Part shown: positions 7,661 to 15,367 of the stretch, piece after piece
Numbering within the stretch: the first letter of the stretch is position 1
Layout of the letters: each line of letters opens with the position of its first letter
From: Bacillota bacterium
Lineage (GTDB): Bacteria; Bacillota; Sulfobacillia; Symbiobacteriales; ZC4RG38
Reading direction: 5' to 3'
NCBI GenBank assembly: GCA_021890795.1
Contig: JAKKUO010000024.1
Span: forward strand, 1 to 32,666
DNA: 32,666 nt
Translations under genes and position numbers: made by a program
The notes under the pieces: model-generated
What the model was told of the DNA's origin: nothing
The model's input: the letters and a program-made list of their open reading frames with translations, nothing else
Databases searched by the model: none

Positions 7661-8526
7661 CGCGCCTCTTCCCCCTCCCCAATGCCCGGCTCACCGTCCA
7701 GCCGGGCCAGTTCTGCTTCCAGGATCTGCAGCCGGCGGGCCAGGGCCGCCTCCAATTCCGCATCCGGCTGCCGGGCCTGCCGGACCCCCGCCAGGGCCCG
7801 GCGCACCCGATCCCGTTCCCGCTCCACGTACCGCCGGAAGAGGGGCCCGCCCCGCCGCCGAAGGCAGGGACCGAGGACCCAATCGGCCTCGGTGAAGGCA
7901 TCGGCGGGTCCGCCGGCCGCACCCGGGCCGGACGCCTCCGAGTCGGACGGTTCCGGGCCGGATGCCTCCGGGCCGGTCGCCCCCGGCCTGGCCTGACCGG
8001 GAGCGCCGGCAGGCTCGGCCACCAGGATCACGTAGAACCGGCCCCCGTCTTCGGCCAGGTCCTCGGCCACCAGCCGCCACCCGTGGGCATGGAGCCACCG
8101 CCGAACCTCTTCCACGTCGGTGTTGGGCTGCAAGACCAGCCGGCGGACCCCCTGGAGGGCCTCGGGCCGGCCGGCCAGGATCTTCAGCATCAGCAGGCCG
8201 CCCATCCCGGCTAGGACCACCGTCGCCACCTCGCCCGGGGCGATGGCTGCCAGCCCGTCGGCCAGCCGCAGGTCGACCCGGTCAGCCACCCCGGCCGCCG
8301 CGACGGTGCGCCGGGCCGCGTCCAGGGGGCCCGGCAGCCGATCCGAGGCGATGGCCCGGGGTACCTGGCCCCGCTGCACCAGGTAGACCGGCAGGCGGCC
8401 GTGGTCGGTGCCGATGTCCGCCACCGGTGCCCCGGGGAGGACCCACCGGGCCACCGCCCGCAGCCGGGGCGGCAGGCTCACCGTGAGCACGTGGGCCCGC
8501 TCCCCCGGTCTGATTCCGGAACTCAT
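7657..8526 (-). CDS. trmK: TrmK, tRNA adenine-22 N1-methyltransferase
   Basis: This 289-residue SAM-dependent enzyme methylates A22 in the tRNA D-loop. The N-terminal Rossmann domain shows PVADIGTDHGRLPVYL (SAM motif I), IASDRLPGPLDAARRTV, VVLAGMGG and LVLQPNTDVEEVRRWL. The C-terminal coiled-coil helix ends with LQILEAELARLDGE. ATG 8526 has a GGGGGAGAGG site and overlaps the upstream gene by four bases. The protein is longer than usual (about 230) because a low-complexity linker rich in Gly, Ala, Ser, Pro and Glu (about residues 180-205) separates the two domains. That linker is encoded by a 30-bp tandem duplication. trmK followed by nif3 is a standard Bacillota arrangement, normally just after rpoD. 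Confidence 0.92.
   Translation of the reverse strand: MSSGIRPGERAHVLTVSLPPRLRAVARWVLPGAPVADIGTDHGRLPVYLVQRGQVPRAIASDRLPGPLDAARRTVAAAGVADRVDLRLADGLAAIAPGEVATVVLAGMGGLLMLKILAGRPEALQGVRRLVLQPNTDVEEVRRWLHAHGWRLVAEDLAEDGGRFYVILVAEPAGAPGQARPGATGPEASGPEPSDSEASGPGAAGGPADAFTEADWVLGPCLRRRGGPLFRRYVERERDRVRRALAGVRQARQPDAELEAALARRLQILEAELARLDGEPGIGEGEEAR
7923..7982. repeat. 30-bp tandem duplication inside trmK
   Basis: Two imperfect 30-bp copies (7923-7952 and 7953-7982) share ccgggccgga-gcctccg and differ at about seven positions. They encode ten-residue repeats of the Gly/Ser/Pro/Glu linker in TrmK, so reading frame is kept. Confidence 0.55.
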
Positions 8527-9254
8527 CCTCTCCCCCCCGCATCCGGCAGCAGCCGGTCCCGGACCGCCGCCAGGTCCCCGGTGGCGAGGGTCTCCACCTG
8601 GGGCGCCGGGTAGCCGCTCCAGCGGCTGAGGACCGCCGGCAGGGAGAGGAGGTCCAGGTCGGTTTCCACCTGCCCGGCCAGGGCCATGGCGTCCTGGATC
8701 CCCAGGTTCACCCCCCGGGCCGTCGCCGCCTCGGCCAGGGCCAGGAACACCTCCACGGCCCGCCGGGGCTGGTCCTCCCCCGCCAGTAGGTAGGCGACGG
8801 CCTCCGCCCCGGTGAGGCTCCGGTTCCCCAGGGCGATGCCGCCGGAGGCATCGATGAGGCGGGCGATCACCCCTGCGGGCAGGAAGATCGCATGGTGGAC
8901 CCGCCGCCCGAGGGAGCGCTCCAGCTCCTCCCACGCCCGCCGGGCCCCGGCCCCGGCATGGACCTGGACCAGGTCAGGGGGCACGGGGAAGGCCACCACC
9001 CGCAAGGTGCCCCGGTCCCGGGACTCCTCCACCACCGCCGCCACCGCTCCGGCATCGGGCCGCTCGGCATCGTAGATCCAGATGAGCGTGCGCTCGGGTC
9101 CCGCGATCGGGGTACGGTCGGAATCCCGGGGCTGCAGCGCCAGGGCGATCAGGGCCGCGACCCCCGCCGCGAGGAGCGCCAGCAGCCCGCCCAGCCAGTA
9201 CAGGATCCGGTTCCGATTGCCGGGCGCGTCCGCTCTGCGCAAGGGTTCCCCCAC
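8523..9254 (-). CDS. LCP-like (LytR-CpsA-Psr-like) membrane-anchored protein, divergent
   Basis: The protein is 243 residues with a short basic N-terminus, one membrane segment (about residues 18-40, LYWLGGLLALLAAGVAALIALAL) and an outside domain. The segment HHAIFLPAGVIARLIDASGGI (about 139-159) resembles the LCP core that carries the conserved DASGG turn, but the usual arginine-rich catalytic residues of LCP ligases are not obvious, so activity is doubtful. It overlaps trmK by four bases and is the first gene of the operon. The start is uncertain: GTG 9254 has no well-spaced site, while TTG 9242 lies nine bases after GGAGGTG and is the better-supported start. Confidence 0.55.
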   Translation of the reverse strand: MGEPLRRADAPGNRNRILYWLGGLLALLAAGVAALIALALQPRDSDRTPIAGPERTLIWIYDAERPDAGAVAAVVEESRDRGTLRVVAFPVPPDLVQVHAGAGARRAWEELERSLGRRVHHAIFLPAGVIARLIDASGGIALGNRSLTGAEAVAYLLAGEDQPRRAVEVFLALAEAATARGVNLGIQDAMALAGQVETDLDLLSLPAVLSRWSGYPAPQVETLATGDLAAVRDRLLPDAGGRG

Positions 9255-9423
9255 CTCCCGTGTCTCAACAACTTCGGCCCGGCCAGGGCCATCTCCTACT
9301 GGGGTGTCCTGCGGCAGGTACTGAGGTACCCTTCGGTAGACTACCGCCGCCGTCCGGTGGAGCAGGACTTTCGATTCCCTCTACATAATGAAATTTCGAA
9401 GACCGTTCTTACCGAGGTGGCCC

Positions 9424-9918
9424 ATGCGTTCCCAGCCAGACCGCAGTGCGATCGCCGAGAAGGTGGCGGCCCTCCCTCCTGAGCAATGGCCGCTCCTCTC
9501 CCTCTACCTTCTCTACCTGCAGACCGGGGACCCGGTCCTGGGCGCCCTGGCAACGGCACCGGAGGCCCGGACGGCCTTCACAGATCCCGCCCGGGAGGAG
9601 GCAGCCGGAGAGGCCTTCCCCCACCCCCGGCGGGTCCTCCTGGACTGGACCATCGCGGCCTGGGCAGACCTGGAACTGCTGGAGCCGGAGGTCAAGGAGC
9701 GGATCCTCAGGGGGCTCCGGCGGTTCGTCGCCACCGGCCAGGGGCACCTCGCTCGGGTCGCGAGCGGCTGGCAGCTGGAACTCGCCGGCCACCGGCTGCT
9801 CCTCCAGTACGACGCCGGGCACCACCGGCTCCAGGTTGTGGCCGTCACCCCGGTCCCCGCAGCCCGGGACGACCGCAGCCGGCAGGAGGCAGAGGCCGCA
9901 CCGGAAGCATCGCCATGA
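9424..9918 (+). CDS. unknown protein with a RelE/ParE-like C-terminal segment
   Basis: The protein is 164 residues, from ATG 9424 with GAGGTGG four bases upstream. An earlier in-frame ATG at 9388 has no ribosome binding site. The N-terminal two-thirds is helical (EQWPLLSLYLLYLQTGDPVLG; LLDWTIAAWADLELLEPEVKER). The end reads LRRFVATGQGHLARV, WQLELAGHRLLLQYD and LQVVAVTPV, a pattern resembling the three-stranded end of RelE/ParE toxins, where a helix is followed by a basic strand, a strand with Y, and a hydrophobic last strand. No antitoxin gene lies beside it. Family assignment is tentative, and it may be a plain hypothetical protein. It is monocistronic and divergent from the LCP-like operon. 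Confidence 0.6.
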   Translation: MRSQPDRSAIAEKVAALPPEQWPLLSLYLLYLQTGDPVLGALATAPEARTAFTDPAREEAAGEAFPHPRRVLLDWTIAAWADLELLEPEVKERILRGLRRFVATGQGHLARVASGWQLELAGHRLLLQYDAGHHRLQVVAVTPVPAARDDRSRQEAEAAPEASP

Positions 9919-9932
9919 GCGCCGCGGCGAAA

Positions 9933-9956
9933 CCCCCGGGGCTCGTTCCCCGGGGG
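9933..9956. terminator. bidirectional GC hairpin between convergent genes
   Basis: CCCCCGGGG (9933-9941) pairs with CCCCGGGGG (9948-9956) over a six-base loop, in the 63-bp gap between the convergent genes ending at 9918 and 9982. No clear U-run is present on either strand. Confidence 0.5.
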
Positions 9957-9981
9957 CCGCTGTGTTCGGCATTTGCGTATC

Positions 9982-10962
9982 CTATTGGCCGCACGGCGGT
10001 TCCAGCTCCGGACAGGGGGGCGCCGGCTGCGTAACCACCAGGGCCTTTTCCCGGACGGGCCCCAACCGCTGTTCTAACTGGCCGAGGATCTCCAGGAACT
10101 TCTCCGCTTCCCGGGCGACGTGGTCGGCCAGCAGGGGATTGATGACGCTCAGCGCCCGGCAGTCGGCCAGGAGCCGGGCCGCTGTCCGCTTGAAGTCCCG
10201 AATCTCCTGTGTAGCCCCGATGACCTCCTCGTTGAACCGGGCCAGCGCCGGCGGGGTCTCCTCGACCAGCAAGCGCTCTTCCTTGTCGCGCTCCTCTTCC
10301 TCCTGCAGCCGGATGAGCGTGGGCTGGTCCAGGAGGTGGCCCCCCACAATCACCAGCACCGGGGAAAATCCCTGGATCATCGAGTCCAGGTCCCGGGCCT
10401 GGGCGAGGAGTTGGTCAAACTGGTCTGCAAACTGGTCCGCGGTCTCTACCAGCCGGCGCTCGGATGGATCCAGCAGGTCGCGGATAAACCGGGAGTGGTC
10501 GGCCATGATCCGGAGCCAGAAGACGTTCTCCCGCGCGATGGCCGCCTCAACTGGTTCGTCGATCCCCTCGTTCAACCGGGTGAGGACGGTGATGAAGTAC
10601 TCGGCTTCCCGGCGGATATGGTCCACCAGCAGGGGCAGGTTGAACCCGGCGATGCGGCAGGTGATGATCCGGAAGAGGACCTCCTGCTTGAAGTTGCGCA
10701 GGTCCCGGACAGCGCGAATCACTTCCTGATTGAATCGCCGGACCGCTCCGGCGCCGGCGAGGGGACTTAACTCCCTGGCCCGGCGCAGCAGCCGGTCAAA
10801 CTCCTCGAAGAATCGGTTGGCCGTCCGAATCAGGTCGGCGTCCCGGCGGTTAAAGCCCTCGCTCAAGAAGAGCGAGTGCTCTTTCATGATGCGGAGCCAA
10901 AAGCGGTTCTCTTCCAGGGACCGGCGCACGAAATCTCGGTCGGTGACGCCGTGGGTCTGCAT
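9982..10962 (-). CDS. DUF2935 family protein with two tandem helical domains
   Basis: The protein is 326 residues, all helical, made of two homologous halves. Each half carries an E-N-x-F-W-L-R-I-M-x-x-H motif (E18/H29 and E145/H156) and later a D-H-x3-E-x-E motif (PLLVDHIRREAEYF near 110-123; PLLADHVAREAEKF near 285). This spacing of Glu and His on paired helices looks like a ferritin-like metal site, repeated twice. The family is known only as DUF2935. ATG 10962 follows a GGAGGG site by about eight bases. The gene lies 109 bp downstream of the truncated haemoglobin on the same strand and may share its transcript. A proline-rich tail with two cysteines ends the protein. Confidence 0.85.
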   Translation of the reverse strand: MQTHGVTDRDFVRRSLEENRFWLRIMKEHSLFLSEGFNRRDADLIRTANRFFEEFDRLLRRARELSPLAGAGAVRRFNQEVIRAVRDLRNFKQEVLFRIITCRIAGFNLPLLVDHIRREAEYFITVLTRLNEGIDEPVEAAIARENVFWLRIMADHSRFIRDLLDPSERRLVETADQFADQFDQLLAQARDLDSMIQGFSPVLVIVGGHLLDQPTLIRLQEEEERDKEERLLVEETPPALARFNEEVIGATQEIRDFKRTAARLLADCRALSVINPLLADHVAREAEKFLEILGQLEQRLGPVREKALVVTQPAPPCPELEPPCGQ

Positions 10963-11071
10963 CCCCCATCCCTCCGTTTCCATTCGTACGGGGATGGGGG
11001 GTGTTATGTGCCGCGATCCACCCGAGCCGCCGGGTCCTCGCCACCCCCTTCGGGATGGCGCCGTCTGTTTC

Positions 11072-11440
11072 TTATTCGACGATCTCCGGACGCATCGTCA
11101 TCAGCCGCGCCTCTACCTCTTGAATGTCGGCTTCCGAGACACCGTACTGCCTGAGGGTGCGGCCGAGCAGCTCCACGATGGCATCGAAGTGCTCCGGGCG
11201 AATGCCCAGCCCCTGGTGTGCCGCACGCATGCTCCGCCCTGTGTACCTGTTCGGTCCACCCGTAGCGAAGCTGAGGAACAGGGTCTGGTGCCGGCGTTGT
11301 CTGGCCATGTCGGTGTTGGCAAAGAAGTGGGCCACCCGCGGATCGGCCAGGACCATGTCGTAGAAGGTGTCGACCACCCGCGCGATGCCCTCTTCGCCGC
11401 CAAGCCGTTCATAAAGCGAACGTGGCTCCACAGCGAACAT
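11072..11440 (-). CDS. truncated haemoglobin, group 1 type
   Basis: This is a 122-residue 2-over-2 globin. The visible signature is SLYERLGGEEGIARVVDTFY, then HFFANTDMARQRRHQTLFLSFATGG, RYTGRSMRAAHQGLGI (proximal His in AHQGL) and the C-terminal helix. Such proteins bind O2 and NO and often act in NO dioxygenation or O2 handling. The start is ambiguous: ATG 11440 abuts the AGGAGG site with no spacer, while GTG 11431 lies nine bases after it and may be the true start. A longer frame to 11491 has no site. It is followed on the same strand by the DUF2935 gene and has a plausible own promoter at 11509-11536. Confidence 0.92.
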   Translation of the reverse strand: MFAVEPRSLYERLGGEEGIARVVDTFYDMVLADPRVAHFFANTDMARQRRHQTLFLSFATGGPNRYTGRSMRAAHQGLGIRPEHFDAIVELLGRTLRQYGVSEADIQEVEARLMTMRPEIVE

Positions 11441-11508
11441 CCTCCTCTCGGCCCTGAGAGAAGCGGGGGAGACCCGCAAGTGAATCAGCATTGAAGAGGG
11501 ATACCACC

Positions 11509-11536
11509 ATTATAAATAAGGGCGCAGAACTGAAAA
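11509..11536 (-). promoter_or_regulatory. sigma-A promoter for the truncated haemoglobin
   Basis: On the minus strand TATAAT (11509-11514) is a perfect -10, with TTTTCA (11531-11536) 16 bases upstream as a weak -35. The promoter is about 65 bases before the gene, in an AT-richer patch that also holds a 6-bp inverted repeat, AAAAAG-ccca-CTTTTT. Confidence 0.55.
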
Positions 11537-11701
11537 AGCCCACTTTTTGGAGTTCCGCACCCGCATTCTCGGCACTGGTTGGCGGGGAAATCGAGAGGAA
11601 CGCCGAAGAGTCCATCCGCCCGGTCGAGCGCCGGCGACCGGGCAGGCCCGGCGGTGGGCAGCCTCTTGACAAGGACCGCGCCGCTAGCTTTCCCTACCGA
11701 T

Positions 11702-11732
11702 GAGAGCCCACGCAACGGAGAGCCCACGCAAC
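11702..11732. repeat. 16-bp direct repeat upstream of GH3
   Basis: GAGAGCCCACGCAAC occurs twice in tandem (11702-11716 and 11718-11732; unit 16 bp), 54 bases before the GH3 start. It may be a regulatory site or another short duplication. The rest of the gap holds the haemoglobin promoter and a TTGACA at 11666 with no good -10. Confidence 0.5.
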
Positions 11733-11785
11733 CGCCTGCGATACATATGCCGGCAAGGGCCGGTCCGTCCCAGAGGTGACCCGAC

Positions 11786-13567
11786 GTGCAAACGCTCTTC
11801 CTCCGCCTCGCTTACCCCGTCCTCGCCCGCACCCTCGGACTCCGGGCCGAGCGCACCCTCCGGGAGGCGGCCTCGGCCCGGGCCGTCGCCGAACGTACCC
11901 TCCAGCGGATCCTGGCCCTGAACGGCAACACCGAGTGGGGGCGCCGCTGGGGGCTCCATCGCCCCGGGGCCCGGGACGCCTTTGCAGCGATCCCCGTCAC
12001 CACCTACGAGGATTACCTCCCGTATATTGAACGGGTGGCCGCCGGGGAAAAGGGCGTCCTCACCCGGGAGCCCGTCACCTACTTTGCCGTCACCTCCGGC
12101 ACCACCGGGCCCCAGAAGCTGATCCCGGTCACCGAGCGCCAGGCCCGGATCCTGGTCAGCAGCCTGGTGACGCCCATCGTGCTGGCCTGGCGGGCAGGGT
12201 ACCTGGGCCCCCTGCGGGGGCGGATCCTCCTGATCCTCACCGAGCAGGTGAGCGGCACCACCCCCGGTGGAATTCCCAAGGGCGCCATCACCTCCGGCGG
12301 GCTAAGAAAGGCGCTGCGGCTTCAGAGGCTCACCTGCACCTCCCCCCTGCCGGTGCTCCGGGTCCAGGACCAGGACGCCGCGCGGTACCTCCACCTCCTC
12401 TTCGCCCTGGGGGAGGAGCAGCTCTGGGCGATCATCTCCTACTTCCCCGCCACCCTGCTCTTCACCCTCCGGGACCTCCACGCCCGGGCGCCGGAACTCC
12501 TCCGGGACCTGGCGGACGGCACCCTCACCCGCAGCCTCGATCTCCCCCGGCAGACCCGGGACGAAATCCAGTCGCTCCTGCGGCCCAACCCGGAGCGGGC
12601 CCGGACCCTCAGCCGGCTGTACGAACAGGGCCGGTTCACCGTCCGGGACATCTGGCCCGAGGTGGGCATGGTCTTCACCGCCGGCAGCGGCCCCTTTGCT
12701 TTTTACGTCGAGCAATTGCGGCCCTACCTGGGGGGCGTGCCGGTCTTCTCCCCCACCTATGCGGCCTCCGAGGGCGCCATCGGCATCGGCCTCGCCCCGG
12801 ACCGGCCGGGGTACGTCCTCCTGCCCTCCGCCGCCTATCACGAGTTCCTGCCTCTGGAAGAGGCGGACTCCCCGAACCCCCGACCGCTGCCTTTGTGGCA
12901 GGTGGAACCGGGGAAGGCCTACGAGGTGGTGCTGACCACCTACGCCGGCCTCACCCGGTACCGGCTGGGGGACGTGGTGCGGGTGCTGGGCTGGCACGGG
13001 GAGGCGCCGGTGGTGGACTTTGTCGAGCGCCGGGGGCAGGTGCTCAACGTGGTGGGGGAAAAGACCAGCGAGGCCCACGTCACCGCCGCTTTCCAGGCGG
13101 CGTGCCAGGAGGTCGGAGCCCCTGTGGTGGACTACCTGGTCACCATCGACCCGGAGCACACCCCGGCCCGGTACCTGCTTCTCTTCGAGGAACTGGCCCC
13201 TGGCCGATGGGCGGACCCCCAGGTCCGGGGAGCGGACCCCCAGGCCCGGGGGGCGGGCCCCCACCCCCGGCGGGTCGATCCCGCCCGGCTCCTGGCGGCT
13301 TTCGACGCCCATCTCCAGCGGATGGCCCCGGACTACGGCGCCTCGGTCCGGATGGGTGAACTGGCGCCCATGGCCGCCCGGGTGCTCCGGCCGGGGGCCT
13401 TCGAGCGATACCGGGCACGCCGGGTGGCCGCCGGAGCCCCGATGGACCAGGTGAAGGTGCCCCACGTGGCCCCCGACCCGGAGTTTGCCCGGCGGCACTT
13501 CGGGCAAGAGATCGTGATGGAAGTGGAAGGACAGAAGGTGAGTTCCGCAGGTGATGGAGCGAACTGA
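11786..13567 (+). CDS. GH3 family acyl-adenylating enzyme (acyl-acid amido synthetase-like)
   Basis: The protein is 593 residues. GH3 enzymes, first described in plants, adenylate a carboxylic acid and join it to an amine such as an amino acid. Motifs in order are the ATP loop YFAVTSGTTGPQKLIPVT (about residue 99-116), SPTYAASEGAIGIGL near 327, LTRYRLGDVVRVLG near 387 and VVGEKTSEAHVTAAF near 424. These match the family in order and spacing, and length is typical. The substrate is not predictable. GTG 11786 has GAGGTGA six bases upstream. A linker near residue 475-495 is made of three 21-bp repeats. The 3' end overlaps the start of the MFS gene by 17 bp, so the two are coupled. Confidence 0.88.
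   Translation: MQTLFLRLAYPVLARTLGLRAERTLREAASARAVAERTLQRILALNGNTEWGRRWGLHRPGARDAFAAIPVTTYEDYLPYIERVAAGEKGVLTREPVTYFAVTSGTTGPQKLIPVTERQARILVSSLVTPIVLAWRAGYLGPLRGRILLILTEQVSGTTPGGIPKGAITSGGLRKALRLQRLTCTSPLPVLRVQDQDAARYLHLLFALGEEQLWAIISYFPATLLFTLRDLHARAPELLRDLADGTLTRSLDLPRQTRDEIQSLLRPNPERARTLSRLYEQGRFTVRDIWPEVGMVFTAGSGPFAFYVEQLRPYLGGVPVFSPTYAASEGAIGIGLAPDRPGYVLLPSAAYHEFLPLEEADSPNPRPLPLWQVEPGKAYEVVLTTYAGLTRYRLGDVVRVLGWHGEAPVVDFVERRGQVLNVVGEKTSEAHVTAAFQAACQEVGAPVVDYLVTIDPEHTPARYLLLFEELAPGRWADPQVRGADPQARGAGPHPRRVDPARLLAAFDAHLQRMAPDYGASVRMGELAPMAARVLRPGAFERYRARRVAAGAPMDQVKVPHVAPDPEFARRHFGQEIVMEVEGQKVSSAGDGAN
13211..13273. repeat. three 21-bp tandem repeats inside the GH3 gene
   Basis: Units begin at 13211, 13232 and 13253. 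The first two are nearly identical (gcggacccccagg-ccgggg) and the third is degenerate. They encode ADPQVRG, ADPQARG and AGPHPRR, a linker insertion that keeps frame. Confidence 0.7.
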
Positions 13568-14789
13568 CGTGACGGCCTTGTTCACCCCGGGGCAGCGCCG
13601 GCGGGCCATGGCCCTCCTCTTCGGGGTGCTGCTCCTCATCATGGTGGGCTTTTCGGTGCTCTTTCCCATCGAGCCCTACTACGTCCGCCGGTTCGGCGTC
13701 GACGCCGGCACCATGGGCATCATCGCCGGCACCTACTCCGCCATGCAGTTCCTCTTCTCGCCCCTCTGGGGCCGGCTCTCCGACCGGGTGGGGCGGCGGC
13801 CGGTGCTGATAGTGGGCCTGCTGGGTTACGTGGTAGGCCAGACCCTCTTCGGCCTGGCCACCCACGTCTGGATGCTCTTCGCCGCCCGGACCCTGGCCGG
13901 CATCCTCTCCGCGGCGGCGCTGCCCACGGCCATGGCGTACATCGCCGACATCACGCCGCCCGAGGACCGGGCCAAAGGGATGGGCCTCGTGGGCGCGGCC
14001 TTCGGCCTCGGGGTGGTCATCGGGCCGGCGATGGGCGGGGCCCTGGGGGAGGTTTCCCTCTCGCTGCCCTTCTTCGTGAGTGCCGGCCTCGCGGGCGCCG
14101 CCCTTGTTGCCGTGGCCGCGGTGCTGCCCGAATCCCTGCCGGCCGGAGCCCGCACCCACCGGGAGGCCCACCGGCCCTCCCGGTGGTCGGCCTTCGCCTG
14201 GGAAGTCGCAGCCCTGTACGGCGTCACCCTCGCCCTCTCCATGGGGATGGCGGGTATCGAACTCACCTTCGGCTTTTTCGCCGCCGACCGGCTGGGACTC
14301 ACCCCTCGGCAGACCAGTTGGGTGTTCACCGTGATGGGGCTGGTCCTCGCGGCGGTGCAGGGCGGGCTGGTCGGCCGGATGCAGCGGCGGTGGGGCGAGA
14401 TCCGGATGGAACTGGTCGGCCTCGCCCTAGCGGCCCTGGCCATGGTCTGGGTGGCCCTCACCCGCAGCCCGGTGGCGGCCACCTGTGCGATCGCCCTGCT
14501 GGCCGCCGGTATGGGCATCGCCCGGCCGGCCAACTCCGCCCTCATCTCCCGCCGGGCCACGACCGGCCAGGGCACGGCCATCGGCCTCATGGACTCCTTC
14601 GACTCCCTGGGCCGGATCATCGGACCGATCCTCGGGGGCTCCCTGTACCGGCACGGCCCCACCCTCCCGTTTCTCAGCGGCGCCGGACTTTTCTGCGTGG
14701 CCCTCGCCCTGGCGGCGGCCTGGGCCGCCGGGGCCGGGCCGGACCCGGCCGGGCCGGAGCCGGATCCCACCGGGCAGGGACAGGCGTGA
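13551..14789 (+). CDS. MFS transporter, multidrug/metabolite efflux type
   Basis: This is a 412-residue membrane protein with about 12 predicted membrane segments. Motif A of the drug:proton antiporter group is present (GRLSDRVGRRPVLIVG, about residues 74-89), and a Gly/Pro-rich segment around AAFGLGVVIGPAMGGAL resembles motif C, which marks exporters. It starts at GTG 13551 or ATG 13554 and overlaps the GH3 gene by 17 bp. An AAGGTGAG site lies about 12 bases upstream within GH3. Coupling to GH3 suggests it exports the GH3 product or takes up its substrate. The C-terminal tail is rich in Gly, Pro, Glu and Asp and cytoplasmic. Confidence 0.9.
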   Translation: MMERTDVTALFTPGQRRRAMALLFGVLLLIMVGFSVLFPIEPYYVRRFGVDAGTMGIIAGTYSAMQFLFSPLWGRLSDRVGRRPVLIVGLLGYVVGQTLFGLATHVWMLFAARTLAGILSAAALPTAMAYIADITPPEDRAKGMGLVGAAFGLGVVIGPAMGGALGEVSLSLPFFVSAGLAGAALVAVAAVLPESLPAGARTHREAHRPSRWSAFAWEVAALYGVTLALSMGMAGIELTFGFFAADRLGLTPRQTSWVFTVMGLVLAAVQGGLVGRMQRRWGEIRMELVGLALAALAMVWVALTRSPVAATCAIALLAAGMGIARPANSALISRRATTGQGTAIGLMDSFDSLGRIIGPILGGSLYRHGPTLPFLSGAGLFCVALALAAAWAAGAGPDPAGPEPDPTGQGQA

Positions 14790-14801
14790 CCAGGAACCAT
14801 G

Positions 14802-14842
14802 AAGGCCGCAGCCGCCCCCTCAGGGGCGCGGTTGCGGCCTTG
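14802..14842 (+). terminator. long hairpin after the MFS gene
   Basis: AAGGCCGCAGCCGC at 14802-14815 pairs with GCGGTTGCGGCCTT at 14828-14841 (one G-U pair), and the inner CCCC/GGGG extends the stem. It sits 12 bp after the MFS stop and is followed by tgtgttc. It overlaps the first 44-bp repeat unit. Confidence 0.5.
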
Positions 14843-14902
14843 TGTTCAGGGCCAGAGGCCCCCTCAGGGGCGCGGCTGCGGCCTTGTGTTCAGGGCCAGA
14901 GG
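14815..14902. repeat. two 44-bp tandem direct repeats
   Basis: Copies at 14815-14858 and 14859-14902 differ at one base (gttgcgg against gctgcgg). Each can form CCCCTCAGGGG and GGCC-type hairpins, so the pair acts as a duplicated hairpin element behind the MFS gene. Confidence 0.85.
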
Positions 14903-14945
14903 CCAGCGCTTCCGTTACGGCCGGCGGGCTGGCTCCGACGCAGGG

Positions 14946-15367
14946 GAACCAGGTGAAGGAGTCAAACTCGAGAAGGAGCCACACCGACGGATTCGGGCCG
15001 TCACCGGGCTGTCCGGGGTCAGGGAAGTCCGCGCTGCTCTTCGATACCCTGCACCGGGAGGGGCAGCGCCAGTTCCTCGAGTCCCTCGGCATGGTCCCTT
15101 TCGGCCTGGCCCGGGCGCCCGTGGACGGATCGAGGGCCTGTCGCCGACCATCGCCGTGAGCCAGCACCGCACCAACCGCAGCCCCCGTTCCACCGTGGGC
15201 ACCGAGACGGGCATCTACACCTATCTGCGGCTCCTCTTGGCTACCATTGTCCACCGCCCGTGCCCGGAGTGTGAAAGTGCGGTCTCCGCAGCACCCGACC
15301 CTGGGCCGCTATCTCACCGGCCTGCAGGCGGCCGCGCTGTGCCCGCAGGGAGGTACCTCGGCTTGAG
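14946..15367 (+). pseudogene. uvrA remnant (frameshifted and internally deleted)
   Basis: Pieces of an excinuclease UvrA-type ABC ATPase are readable across three frames. The first holds VTGLSG (frame of 14799). One extra base then moves to [20 protein letters not shown], the Walker A region, in frame +1. One missing base near 15127 returns to [17 protein letters not shown], then [20 protein letters not shown] and the zinc-finger start HRPCPECE. A third frame then gives GRYLTGLQ, which in UvrA lies much later, at the end of the first ATPase half, so several hundred residues are missing. The second ATPase half is absent. It is clearly non-functional as UvrA, and sequence identity suggests fairly recent decay. 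Confidence 0.75.

Noticed and set aside
11666-11671. TTGACA upstream of GH3 as a promoter
   Set aside because: No acceptable -10 lies 15-19 bases downstream, so only the -35-like box is real.
12302-14171. Open frames on the minus strand opposite GH3 and MFS
   Set aside because: They are composition-driven shadows without motifs or initiation signals.
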